Part shown: piece after piece, positions 49,068 to 60,221 of the stretch
Position numbering within the stretch: the stretch's first letter is position 1
Layout: each line of letters begins with the position of its first letter
Assembly: GCF_030936135.1 (NCBI RefSeq)
Contig: NC_082596.1
Coordinates: 1,154,155 to 1,218,154, forward strand
DNA length: 64,000 bases
Reading direction: 5' to 3'
DNA from: Gavia stellata
Lineage: Eukaryota > Chordata > Aves > Gaviiformes > Gaviidae
Position numbers and translations under genes: made by a program
The notes under the pieces: model-generated
What the model was told of the DNA's origin: nothing
The model's database searches: none
Seen by the model: the letters and a program-made list of their open reading frames with translations, nothing else

Positions 49068-49249
49068 GAGGGTGGGCCACGCCCCCTCCACCGCCTCCAA
49101 GCCGCGCCCTGTGGGGCGGGGCAGAGACCGCGAGGGCTGAGGGGAGTGGTAGTTCGGCGGGCGGAGCGCATGCGCCTGGGAGGGGCGGGGGGGGGGGCAG
49201 CCGGGCGCATGCGTGTGGAGGGGTGTACGGCTGGGGTGACACCCCCACC

Positions 49250-51350
49250 CCCCTGCACCCCACCGTACCCCACGGCGCCCTGTGGGGCCTGTGCCCCCCC
49301 CTGCACCCCACAGTGCCCCATGGGACCTGTGCCCCCCCCCCGCACCCCACCGTACCCCACGGCGCCCTGTGGGGCCTGTGCCCCCCCCCTGCACCCCACA
49401 GTGCCCCATGGGACCTGTGCCCCCCCCCTGCACCCCACAGTGCCCCATGGGACCTGTGCCCCCCCCTGCACCCCACAGAGCCCCATGGGACCTGTGCCCC
49501 CCCCCCGCACCCCACCGTACCCCACGGCGCCCTGTGGGGCCTGTGCCCCCCCCTGCACCCCACAGTGCCCCACAGCGCCCCATGTGCCCCCCCCCCGCAC
49601 CCCACAGTGCCCCATGGGACCTGTGCCCCCCCCCCTGCACCCCACCGTACCCCACGGCGCCCCGTGGGGCCTGTTCCCCCCCCCCGCACCCCACAGCGCC
49701 CCATGGGACCCGCACCCCCCCTGCACCCCACAGTGCCCCATGGGACCTGTTCCCCCCCACCCTGCACCCCACAGTGCCCCACAGCGCCCCATGGGACCTG
49801 TGCCCCCCCCCCTGCACCCCACCGTACCCCACAGCGCCCTGTGGGGCCTGTGCCCCCCCCTGCACCCCACAGTGCCCCACAGCGCCCCATGGGACCCGCA
49901 CCCCCCCCTGCACCCCACAGTGCCTCATGGGACCTGTTCCCCCCTCCCCTGCACCCCACCGTACCCCACGGCGCCCTGTGGGGCCTGTGCCCCCCCCCTG
50001 CACCCCACAGTGCCCCATGGGACCTGTGCCCCCCCCCTGCACCCCACAGCGCCCTGTGGGGCCTGTGCCCCCCCCTGCACCCCACAGTGCCCCACAGCGC
50101 CCCATGTGCCCCCCCCCGCACCCCACAGTGCCCCATGGGACCTGTGCCCCCCCCCTGCACCCCACCGTACCCCACGGCGCCCCGTGGGGCCTGTGCCCCC
50201 CCCTGCACCCCACAGTGCCCCATGGGACCTGTTCCTCCCTCCCCTGCACCCCACTGTACCCCACAGCGCCCTGTGGGGCCTGTGCCCCCCCCTGCACCCC
50301 ACAGTGCCCCATGGGACCTGTGCCCCCCCCCCCGCACCCCACCGTACCCCACGGCGCCCTGTGGGGCCTGTGCCCCCCCCCCTGCACCCCACAGCGCCCC
50401 ATGGGACCTGTGCCCCCCCCTGCACCCCACCGTACCCCACAGCGCCCTGTGGGGCCTGTGCCCCCCCCTACACCCCACAGTGCCCCACAGCGCCCCATGG
50501 GACCCGCACCCCCCCCTGCACCCCACAGTGCCCCATGGGACCTGTTCCCCCCTCCCCTGCACCCCACCGTACCCCACGGCGCCCTGTGGGGCCTGTGCCC
50601 CCCCCGCACCCCACAGTGCCCCATGGGACCTGTGCCCCCCCCCGTGCACCCCACCGTACCCCACGGCGCCCCATGGGACCCACGTCCCCCCCCCTGCTCC
50701 CCACCGTACCCCATGGCACCCTGTGGGACTCAACACCCCCGCCCTGCACCCCACTGTACCCCACAGCGCCCTGTGGGGCCTGTGCCCCCCCCTGCACCCC
50801 ACCGTACCCCACAACACCCTGTGGGACCCGCATCCCCCCCCTGCACCCCACCGTACCCCACGGCGCCCCGTGGGACCCACATCCCCCCCTGCACCCCACT
50901 GTACCCCATGGCGCCCCGTGGGACCTGTGCCCCCGCCCCCTGCCCCCCACTGTACCCCACAGTGCCCTGTGGGGCCTGTGGCCCCCCCTGCACCCCACCG
51001 TACCCCATGATGCCCCATGGGACCCCTATCCCCCCCAGCACCCCACCATACCCCATGGCACCCCGTGGGACTCGACACCCTCCCTGCACCCCACCATACC
51101 CCACGGCGCCCTGTGGGACCCACATCCCCCCCTGCACCCCACCGTACTCCATGGCACCCTGTGGGACTTGACACCCCCGCCCCGCACCCCACCGTACCCC
51201 ACAGCGCCCTGTGGGGCCTGTGCCCCCCCCTGCACCCCACCGTACCCCACGGCACCCCATGGGACCCGCGTCCCCCCCTGCACCCCATGGTGCCCCATGG
51301 GACCTGTGCCCCCCAGCACCCCACAGCCCCCCTGTGTCCCCACAGCCCCC
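49250..51350. repeat. GC-rich minisatellite array of alternating 37- and 48-bp units
   Basis: Two related units alternate irregularly: TGCACCCCACAGTGCCCCAT-GGGACCTGTG with a C run (about 37 bp), and TGCACCCCACCGTACCCCAC-GGCGCCCTGTGGGGCCTGTG with a C run (about 48 bp). Divergence rises to the right of about 50650, where CATCCCC and GACTCGACACC variants appear. Stops are almost absent on both strands, giving spurious open frames up to about 946 codons. The 43-bp array on the other side of the promoter has an unrelated unit. Confidence 0.95.
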
Positions 51351-52538
51351 TGCCCTCCACCCATACGTACGTACCCAGACCCTGGCGTCACTGGGATGGA
51401 CGGGGACGGGGACCCCAGTCCAGGGGGGGCCCCCAGCCCCCTGGGGCCATGCCAGCGCTGCCCGGTCTCCCCAAGTTGGGGGTCCCCGCTGCATTTTGTC
51501 CCCTCTAGTCTAACCTCTTCTCCTACCAGCCTGGTTTCACCTCATTTAACCCACCTCCCATCACCTCGCTCCTCCTGCTCCGCCAGACGGTTCCTCACCG
51601 CGACGCCCGCTCCACGCCGTCCCCGCTTCGCGCACGACGAGGGGCGCCCCGGTGGCCTCAGCACCCCAAGGGTGAAGCCCAAAATGGTTGGGGGACACAC
51701 AGACACAGAGACGCAGCCGATGAGGGACACGTGGCCGGGGTGACACCTGGGTTGAGGACACCAGGAACAGCTTGGAGCGGCTTCAACCCCATGCCCAAAT
51801 ATTCGGGGATGGCGTTACTAAAGGAATTGGTTTCAATTTGTCAGGAGGGGACGAGTTTGGTCACGGTACGAAACCACTCACAAAACCTTTTATTCCCTTT
51901 CAAGCCCCAGCGTAACTCCTGACTTGCAAATTTGAAGGAATTTGGCCAAACGTCCTCCTGGGTGTCTCACCAGGATGGTGTTGGTGTCGGCGTCTCCGGC
52001 GAAGGGGTGCCCATGCCTGGGGCTCCCAGGTGCCAGCAGCAAACCAGCTCCTCATCTAACGCTCTTTGCCATGGCTGTAACACCTTGTTGACGTTCAACC
52101 GCTGGCTTTTTGGAGCCAGAAGACCCACGAAGGTCCTGTTTTCTCCTCCAAGCTCCTCTGAGATGTGCACGGTGCAGGACAGAGCCCGGGAAACGGCGGG
52201 TTCTCAACGTTTTGGAGTTTTCCTGGTGGCTTCTTTCTCCTGCTGCTTCAGACTGACATTGCTCTTTTGGGGTTTTTTTGCAAACATTTGGTTTTGGGCT
52301 GTTGTTATTAATTTTTTCAATGTCATCTGATTTACACAGAGTAAAAAAGCAGTGCCTCCTTCCCCCTGGGCACCCTGATCCAAGAAAAACCATTGCCATC
52401 ATCTTTGCTTACGCCAAGGAGAGATGTGATCCTACAGAGAGGCTGCTGGAAACCAGGGTGATGCGACCCATGTGCTCTTCATGGCAACCTCAGAAGAGAT
52501 CTGGTGAAGGAACTGGGTTAAAACCAGCCCCAAGACAC
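51351..52538. other. Unique sequence right of the GC array
   Basis: GC-rich until about 51750, then ordinary composition. No exon or repeat family recognised. Confidence 0.5.
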
Positions 52539-54300
52539 AGAATCACAGAATCACAGAATCACTAAGGTTGGAAAAGACCTGTAAGATCATCAAGTCCAAC
52601 CATCAACCAACATCACCATGCCCATTAAACCATGTCCCGCAGTGTCATGTCCACATGTTTCTTGAACACCTCCAGTGATGGTGACTCCGCCACTCGCCTG
52701 GGCAGTTTATTCCAGTGTCTCACCACTCTCTCGATAAAGACATTTTTCCTGATATCCAGCTTGAACCTCCCCTGGCGCAACTTGAGGCCATTTCCTCTTG
52801 TCCTGTCACTCGTCACTTGGGAGAAGGGACCAACACCCACCTCTCTGCAACCCCCTTCAGGTAGTTGTAGAGAGCGATGAGGTCTCCCCTCAGCCTCCTC
52901 TTCTCCAGACTGAACAACCCCAGGTCCCTCAGCCACTCCTCATCAGACTTGTGCTCCAGACCCCTCACCAGCTCCGTCGCCCTTCTCTGGACACGCTCCA
53001 GCACCTCAATGTCCTTCTTGTAGTGAGGGGCCCAAAACTGAACACAGCATTCGAGGTGCGGCCTCACCAGCGCCGAGTACAGGGGCATGATCACCTCCCT
53101 ACTCCTGCTGGCCACACCATTTCTGATACAGGCCAGGATGCCGTTGGCCTTCTTGGCCACCTGGGCACACTGCTGGCTCATCTTCAGCCGGCTGTCAATC
53201 AACACCCCCAGGTCCATTTCTGCCTGGCAGCTTTCCAGCCACTCGTCCCCAAGCCTGTAGCCTTGCATGGGGTTGTTGTGGCCCAAGTGCAGGACTCAGC
53301 ACTTGGCCTTATTGAACCTCATACCATTGGCCTCAGCCCATGGATCCAGCCTGTCCAGATCCCTCTGCAGAGCCTTCCTACCTTCGAGCAGATCAAGACT
53401 CCCGCCCAACTTGGTGTCATCTCCAAACTTGCTGAGGGAGCACTCTATCCCCTCATCCAGATCATCAATGAAGACATTAAACAAGACCGGCCCCAAAACT
53501 GAGCCCTGGGGGACTCCCCTTGTCACCGGCCGCCAGCTGGATTTCACTCCATTCACCACAACTCTCTGGGCTTGGCCGTCCAGCCAGTTTTCTACCCAGT
53601 GAAGAGTGCACATGTCCCAGCCACGAGTCGCCAGCTTCTCCAGGAGAATACTGTGGGAGACAGTGTCGAAGGCTTTACTAAAGTCCAGGTAGGTAACATC
53701 GACGGCCTTTCCCTCATCCACTAGGTGGGTCACCTGCTCATAGAAGGAGATCAGGTTGGTCAAGCAGGACCTGCCCTTCATGAACCCGTGCTGGCTGGGC
53801 CTGATCCCTTGGTTGTCCTGCACGTGCCCTGTGAGTGCCCTCAGGATGAACCTCTCCATAATCTTCCCTGGCACCGAGGTCAGGCTGACAGGCCTGTAGT
53901 TCCCCGGATCCTCCTTCCGGCCCTTCTTGTGGATGGGCGTCACGCTGGCAAGCCTCCAGCCGTTCAGACCTCCCCTTTTAACCAGGACCGTTGATAAATG
54001 ATGGAGAGTGGCTTGGCAAGCTCCTCCACCAGCTCCCTCAGTACCCTTGGGTGGATGCCATCAGGCCCCATAGACCTGGGAGTGTCCAGGTGGCATAGCA
54101 GGTTCTTAATAGCTTCCTCCTGGATCACGGGGAGTTTATTTTGCTCTCCATCCTTGTCTTCCAGCTCAGGGAGATGAATTTCCCTGAGGATACCTGGTCT
54201 GGCTAATAAAGACTGAGGCAAAGGCGGCATTAAGCACCTCAGCCTTTTCCTCATCCTTCGTGACAATGTTCCCTCCCGCATCCAGTAAAGGATGGAGATG
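52539..54300 (-). mobile_element. Long CR1 LINE with decayed ORF2 (reverse transcriptase)
   Basis: Starts at the reversed tail (CACAGAATCACAGAATCACA). ORF2 pieces follow. 53296-53943 encodes the reverse transcriptase core, with [59 protein letters not shown] and [20 protein letters not shown]. The catalytic block reads [10 protein letters not shown] where functional copies have KFADD. A TGA after AKC at 53295 separates it from the C-terminal segment 52813-53286 ([20 protein letters not shown]). A frameshift near 53960 separates the upstream piece with [20 protein letters not shown] (53964-54281). The endonuclease domain is absent, so the copy is 5'-truncated and inactive. Confidence 0.95.
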
Positions 54301-54453
54301 GTGCAATGGAAAGCAGTGTTCTACAGATACATGTACAAGCAGCCTGGACACACGCAGACACACCTTGACCCATTAAGATATGAAAGAGGTTTCTAAAGAA
54401 GGGTGTCTAAAAATGAAGCAGAAGGATTGAACATGGACAGTCATCAGATACTC

Positions 54454-54665
54454 ATAGAACCATTGAATGGTTTGGGTTGGAAGGGACCTTTGAAGACCAT
54501 CTAGTCCAACCCCCCTGCCATGAGCAGGGACATCTTCAACTAGATCAGGTTGCTCAGAGCCCCATCCAACCTGACCTTTAATGTTTACAGGGATGGGGCA
54601 TCTACCACCTCTCTGGGCAACCTGGGCCAGTATTTCACCACTCTCATCGTAAAAAATTTCAGCCC
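54454..54665 (-). mobile_element. CR1 LINE 3' fragment
   Basis: CATAGAACCATTGAATGGTT, GGGTTGGAAGGGACCTTTGA, CTAGTCCAACCCCCCTGCCA, ending CACTCTCATCGTAAAAAATT. About 210 bp, in the same orientation as the longer copy just to its left. Confidence 0.9.
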
Positions 54666-55621
54666 CTTTTCCTCAAATAGTGGGATTATAACTAAAAAGT
54701 AAGAAGATACGGGCCCTATTTTGTAGTCTTCTGGGTTTTGATTACCACTTTTTATCCATCTTTATTTTGCAAGCTGATATCAGGAGATTTATTGGCTTCC
54801 CACGACTCCAGATGCTGGAACTTTGCAGCAAACAGCAAACACCTGGGGACACAGTCACAACAAAAGGCACAGGTGATCTGCACGTTTTAACCCAATGAAA
54901 ATGTGAATATCTGGACACATTTCGAATAGTGAGGACTGTATTGAATTTTACAGCTCTTCTGTAATTACTTAAATAACGTACTTTCAGTCTCTGCAGTGTC
55001 ACTTGAACATGATCAAACACACTTTAGGTGCTCAGGGAATGGTAGTTCTTAGAATTTTACTTAGAAAAAAAAGCTTGTTCGTTCCCCATAAAAAGTTGTA
55101 TCACAGAGGAAGAACAGATGCATCAATACATCTCTGGGGCTTGCAGGTAAAGCGACAAGCTCTGAAGAGCTGCCTACACTGGGTAGGGCAGGCAAGGAGC
55201 CTAGCTGAGGATACCAAAACCCAATGTGATGGAGACCTGAAGCATGGGGCTATCGGTTCAGGCTGGCTGTAAAGCACCCAGCGTGCTGGTGGCATGGAGA
55301 CACTGCCCAGGATGTGCTCATTACTTGAGGCAAGAGACTTTGAAACCCCAGTACAGGATGGTGGTGGTCTCAGCAAGGGAACTACGAGTGCCATGGAGGG
55401 GGAAGGAAGGAGGGGAAGGCTGGAGGCACGTACAATAGCTGAGAAACTAGGACACGTCTGGAGAGAAGATGGGGCTTGGAGTCCTGTTACACTCCCAGTC
55501 CCATGCTCAGGGATTCTGCAGAGGGACGTCTGGGTTGGTCCCTCAGCATTGCTTGGGACAGCCAGAACAGTGGGTTTCACGGGAGAGGCACCCATCCAGT
55601 CACCGGTAACCAACAATCAAG

Positions 55622-55722
55622 ATGTTGAAGATGTCCCTGTTCATTGCAGGTGGGTTGGACCAGATGACCTTTAAAGGTCCCTTCCAACCCAAAATATTCT
55701 ATGATTCTATGATTCTGTGAAG
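55622..55722 (+). mobile_element. CR1 LINE 3' end fragment
   Basis: GAAGATGTCCCTGTTCATTG through GACCAGATGACCTTTAAAGG to two ATTCTATG repeats at 55697-55712. Only the last 100 bp of a CR1 remain, including the diagnostic octamer tail. Confidence 0.9.
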
Positions 55723-58446
55723 AGGCATAAGCAAGAGAGGTGGGCCAAGCTCAGGCAGTCTGGACCTGCTGGCTCCTGGTATTCAGTCTGGATGGTCCTG
55801 GCACGTCTGCCTGGGCCCAGGATGGCTTTGGAGATCAGCTTTCACAGGGAGGGGGAATGTGACTGCAGGGAGGTGGCTGTCCCCATGTAGCTCCAATGCC
55901 CTGCACCACCCTTGCTGGGGAGAACGGCAAAGAGGTGTCCTCAGTCCCCGGATAGTCCTCTTCTCCCAGATGATATCCCAGAGATCCCTGCCTCCCACCA
56001 GTGCCCAGGCCATCAGTCACAGCCACCATGCAGGAGGCATGGAAACCAGTGCCAGAGCCCCAGCTCCCTGCAAGATGCAGGCTACCCCAGCTGCAAGCTG
56101 CGGCTCCCCCAAACTCACAACCCTGAGCCCTGGGACCGGGCTTTGGCCTCTGCTCGTCCCTTCCAGGCCACGGCCTCCCTTCTCTCTGCATGGTGCTTTC
56201 TGGGAAGCTTGAAGCAAATTGCTGTGTCTTTTAAACCTTGCGACGAATGCAAGATGCCAACATCTCAGGCCCATGAATACCCGCTGTCTCTGTTGCCATG
56301 GAAACAGAAGACTATTATGTTTTAATATTTTTAAGCTATATAAAGACTCGAACCATCTTTCAAACCCCCAACGATTAAACAAGAGAAGCAATGAATAAAA
56401 TAAACGCACTCTTCCATCAAGGTACGGTTGCAAAAGCCGCAGCAGCATCAACTCCCCCCCTTCACAGCTCCACCCCAATTACATTTATCCACATCTCCCT
56501 GTCACCCGCAGTGTCAAAATATTCTGCGTGCGCTGGGAGAGGGAGGCTCTGGGATCAGCCAGGGGCTGCAAGGGACATGAAGATGTGGGCATGTCCTTGA
56601 AGGCAAGCCCAGGGACAGCTTTCTCCACCTCTAACCTGGCCAACGGGATGGCTGCTCTCTGCTGAGGAGGGTTCAGAAGGATCATCCTCATGGTGCCCAG
56701 ATCTACCCTGTCAAAGGTGAACGCAGCTCAGTGGGGTCAGTTCACATCTGCGTGTCCGTGCACCCAGCTCCTGGCTTTATCCTGATGGGCTTCACCTCTT
56801 CTGGACCCAGCTTGCTTATCCCAAGCCCAAACCAAGGTGAGATACAAACAGCAAAACGATGTGCCCATGATGGGACAAAGGAGAGGGGCTGAGGAGGTCT
56901 GGGGTGTCCTGCCATCCATATAATCCACCAAAGGGCCTCAAAGCACCATGTTGATGTCAAAGACGTGACCCTCACAGTGTGCTCACGAGCCTGGGATATG
57001 TCTGCTCAGAGTAAGGGGCAGCCGAGAGAACAGCACGATCCCCGATGCCTTGTGACGCACGGCCACCCACGGTCACTGTCATTGCCACGCAAGAAGACGT
57101 GGCAGAGGGGGACTGGAGGTGAGGACGCTGCACGGGGCTGCAGGCCTGAGGGGGTTGTGGCCATGTGGGCGGTGGAAAGGTCTGATAAATGCAAGGCTTC
57201 ACAGATTCAGCTGAGGTGGGTGCTGGACTCCGTAGGAAGATGGGGCGGTATTTCGGGAACCCCACGTAGATTGAATGGGGACCATGCAGATAGGGGTAAA
57301 GTGGCCCACAGACCTCCCACGCGGGTCACTTGGGGACCCTATGTCAAGGGCGGTGGTGATCTGGGCACCCTACATCGGTCGCCCCGAAACTTTACATCAA
57401 GGTGGGAACAGGGAGACAGGACCCTGTGGGGGTGGCCCTGGGACCCCACAGTGAGGGAAGATGGTTTCATGGGGACTACCGGGCAGTTGGACTGGGGACC
57501 CACAGCAAGGGGGGACCATGACAGTAGACCTTGCATGGGTGTCCCAAGGACCCTGCAGGATGGATGGAGGGTGACGTAGACACCAAAAGTGGTGGGGGCA
57601 GTGGCTTTGGGGTGCCTCAGCAAGGGGGGAAGATGACAGGACCCCGCACGGTTGGTCCGAAGACCCTGTGGATGAGGAACGGTGACATGTGATGGGCACA
57701 GGATGTCTGGGCTGAGGGGTCTGATGTTTGCCTTTGAGAGTTTTGGGTTTTGTTGTTGCTGTTATCACCATTTTTTAGCAGCATTTTGTATTTGTGTGTC
57801 CCCTGCCCCCCCCTCCCTTTTTTTCCCCCCACAGTTTATGTTTGGTGTTTCCTTGCCATTTTTTTCTCGTTTTTTAAAATCGATTCTTTTTCTCTCCTTC
57901 CCCTCTATTTTTGGAAGTTTTTTGTGGGCTCACCGGTCGATCGTAACACTTTGTTTAGGCAGGGCTTTCTAAGCAGGCGCTTTTTCATCTTCTTTCGGCA
58001 GACTTTTTCCCCCAGAAGGGCTTTGCAGGGTGGTTTTCTTGTCGGCGTTTAGTCCGGTGGGGTTTTATGTATTTACACAAAGCGGTATGACGCGTGGGGT
58101 TTTTTCCTGTCTTCGGCAGGTTATTTTTTCCTTCCCCAGCAGGGTCTGTTGACGTATTTATAGATCTCAGCTTTTTTCGGGGGGTGTTATTTAATCAGGG
58201 CATTTTCCCTCCCTCTCGCCCCTCTGAGGTCTCTAACTTCTTCCGTGTGAGGGGTTTGGGTTGGGTTTTGGCAGCATTTCTACTCATTCATTCCCTCCTT
58301 CACCTCCCACCCCTCCCAGCAGTTGTTTTGGGGGCTGTTTTGTGAAGATTACCTATTTATTGGACTGGAGGTGTTGATTTTGGGGTGCTGAGAGTGGCCT
58401 TCTGGAAGCTTCCAGGAGCTTCTGCAGCAGCTGGTGCCTGTCAGCC
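55723..58446. other. Unrecognised sequence
   Basis: The 57190-57690 part is a degenerate repeat. 57700-58400 is strikingly T-rich, with recurring CTTTCGGCAG / TCTTCGGCAGG phrases followed by T runs, possibly another old tandem repeat. No gene recognised. Confidence 0.45.
57190..57690. repeat. Degenerate GC-rich tandem repeat
   Basis: Related phrases recur every roughly 50-70 bp: GGGGACCCTATGTCAAGGG, GGGACCCCACAGTGAGGGAAG, GGGGACCCACAGCAAGGGGG, GGTGCCTCAGCAAGGGGGGA, and ACAGGACCCTGTGG / ACAGGACCCCGCACGG. They look like an old, diverged minisatellite with no conserved frame. Confidence 0.55.
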
Positions 58447-58820
58447 ATCCCCTGATTGGCAGGTTGTTAGCTGCCTCCCGATTGGCAGGTTGTTAGCTGC
58501 CTCCCGATTGGCTGGTCGCTGAGGGTGCTGAGGCAGTGCCTGGCTGTGGTGAGGGAAGGCTGCGGCCGCGGGGCTGAGGCGGGGACTGAGAGGGGACACG
58601 GAGGGCCCGGAGCCCATCCCTGTGGTACATGGGGCTGCTGCGGAGACACTCTGCCACCGGCCTCGGTGCTGGGGTGGCCGTGGCCTCACCGGTGGGACGT
58701 GTGCGGCGGTCAGGGCACCGGGGTTGTGCTGCTGGAGGTGATCCTGCTTGTCGGAGAGAGCTTGTCCGGGCTCGGCTGCGTGGCGGTGCGCTCTGGGGAG
58801 AGATGGGATACGTGTGACGC
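58447..58820. promoter_or_regulatory. GC-rich stretch headed by three CCAAT boxes in a 27-bp tandem repeat
   Basis: CGATTGGCAGGTTGTTAGCT-GCCTCCC is repeated twice plus a partial third copy (about 58453-58516). This puts three ATTGG motifs (CCAAT on the minus strand) at regular spacing before CpG-rich sequence containing CGGCCGCGGGG. It resembles a promoter, but I see no convincing exon, and CR1 sequence begins at 58858. Confidence 0.35.
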
Positions 58821-58857
58821 AGTGAGGTAAGAGCACTTTTATCCGCAGGCTGGCAAA

Positions 58858-59520
58858 TATTGAGGGATGTCAAAGGCTACAAGAAGGGCTTCTCTAAGTG
58901 TGGAAGTAGGGGGAGTAGGGAGAACGCTGACTGGGGCAGCGGCCCTGTGCCACAGGACATGGAAAAGGTGGAGGTACTGAATGCTGCCTTCACCTCCGTG
59001 CCAGGGACCGGGAGGGAAGTCAGGAGCAAGGAAGCCTTGCCCTGTGTGGAAGCGGATGAGGCTAGACAACACTTGTGGACATAAATAACTCCATGGGTCG
59101 TGATGGGAAGCAGCCATGAATGCTGATGTCGCTGGCTGATGTCACGGGCAGATGACATTGTGAGGCCACTCTCAATAATGTTTGAACGATCCTAAGGAGT
59201 GGGGAAGGTGCCTGAGGACTGGAGGAATGCCAGCGTCGCTCCAGTCTTAAAGAAGGGCAGGAAGGAGGACCCAGGGGACTGCAGGCCAGTCAGCCTCATC
59301 TGTACCCCTGGGAAGATGGTGGAGCAGCTAATCCTGGAAACCATTTCCAGGCACACGAAGGACAAGAGAGTCATCAGGAGAAGTCAGCATGGCTTCACTA
59401 AGGGGAAGTCATACTTAACCAATCTAATAACCTTCTGTGATGAAATGACTGGCTTGGTAGATGAGGGGAGAGCAGTAGATATTGTCTGCCTAGGCTTCAG
59501 TAAGGCTTTTGACATGTGTG
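58858..59520 (+). mobile_element. CR1 LINE internal fragment (reverse transcriptase N-part)
   Basis: Codes in shifting frames for CR1 ORF2: DMEKVEVLNAAFTSVP near 58960, then an open stretch 59199-59520 with VPEDWRNASVAPVLKKGRKE, DCRPVSLICTPGKMVEQLIL, SQHGFTKGKSYLTNLITFC and GFSKAFDM. The match stops abruptly in the SKAFD motif, and the catalytic DD block and 3' end are missing. It is more diverged than the copies at 53 and 63 kb. It lies just downstream of the keratin poly(A) site, in opposite orientation. Confidence 0.85.
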
Positions 59521-59785
59521 TGCTGAAATATTTTTCACGTGGTGCTGAAATATTTCCCAGAAGACATCTTGGCACCTTGGGGCACTCATGCACAGCTGTC
59601 TCCAACAATCCCTGTGTCTGTATTGGAATAGGATGACTTTGCCAGGCTTGAAGGAGGCTGAGCGCCGAACCATTGCCCACTGACCCCGACAGCCTCTTGA
59701 GCCCTGGTTTTGTGTCGGGTGAGGTTGGACGAGGCTTGGGAGAAGAAAGGAAGAGGAGGCGTCTCAGTCTGGGATGCAGAAGAGC

Positions 59786-60221
59786 TTTATTGAGAGGAAA
59801 GAGTGAAGAGGCAGGAGCACCAAGTGGAAGGGAGCCGATCTGACATACAAGCAGGGCGACCATCAGCCTAGGTCCCTTGCGCACAGCAGATTGGGTTGAG
59901 CACCAAAGTCTTCCTGCCCCGCAGTAGGAGCGGCACACCAGAGGTCTCCAGTGGTGTTGCGCTTGTTAGAAGCTGATTGCAGCAAAGAGTACTGACATAA
60001 CAGAAAGAGGCGATGCAAAGAAGAAAGTGGGAGAAGAGGAGGAGGGCCATGTTTCCAGGCCGCCTGGGCAGGCCCCTTCCCTGCCTTCTTGCTTGGTGCC
60101 TTGAGAGGAGGAGCTGTAGACAACAGGTCCACATGCCAGGAAGGGCCCGGAGGTGCGTCCACAATCCATCCGTGGCTTCCAGGGTGTGGGTGGTTGGTGT
60201 CAGGGGTGGTGGCGAGGGCCC
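59786..60221 (-). promoter_or_regulatory. 3' UTR and AATAAA polyadenylation signal of the feather keratin gene
   Basis: The minus strand carries AATAAA at 59791-59786, about 430 nt after the stop codon, which is a typical 3' UTR length for feather keratins. No better signal lies between it and the stop. Cleavage would fall about 10-30 nt further on, near 59760-59775. A CR1 fragment ends about 265 bp beyond this signal. Confidence 0.7.

Larger units (their letters stand above)
48480..49220 (-). promoter_or_regulatory. CpG-island promoter with two NRF1-type sites
   Basis: Dense CpG sequence with GC/KLF-like boxes (CCACGCCCCCTCC, GGGGCGGGGC), a CCAAT near 48795, and two near-palindromic NRF1-type motifs: GCGCATGCGC at 49166-49175 and GCGCATGCGT at 49205-49214, 39 bp apart. 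NRF1 sites are typical of TATA-less housekeeping promoters. The probable first exon at 48524-48534 points left. A 200-N gap splits the island, and GC-rich tandem arrays flank it on both sides. Direction is inferred from the exon; bidirectional activity cannot be excluded. Confidence 0.6.

Noticed and set aside
48390..51743. Very long open frames on both strands (up to about 946 codons) through the second GC array and the N gap
   Set aside because: They exist in nearly every frame of a stop-poor GC repeat and run through undetermined bases. No start context, splice or protein family supports them.
53296..53943. Reverse-transcriptase frame as a host gene or endogenous retrovirus
   Set aside because: The motifs ([26 protein letters not shown]) and 3' end are those of CR1 LINEs. 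No LTR, gag or env is present.
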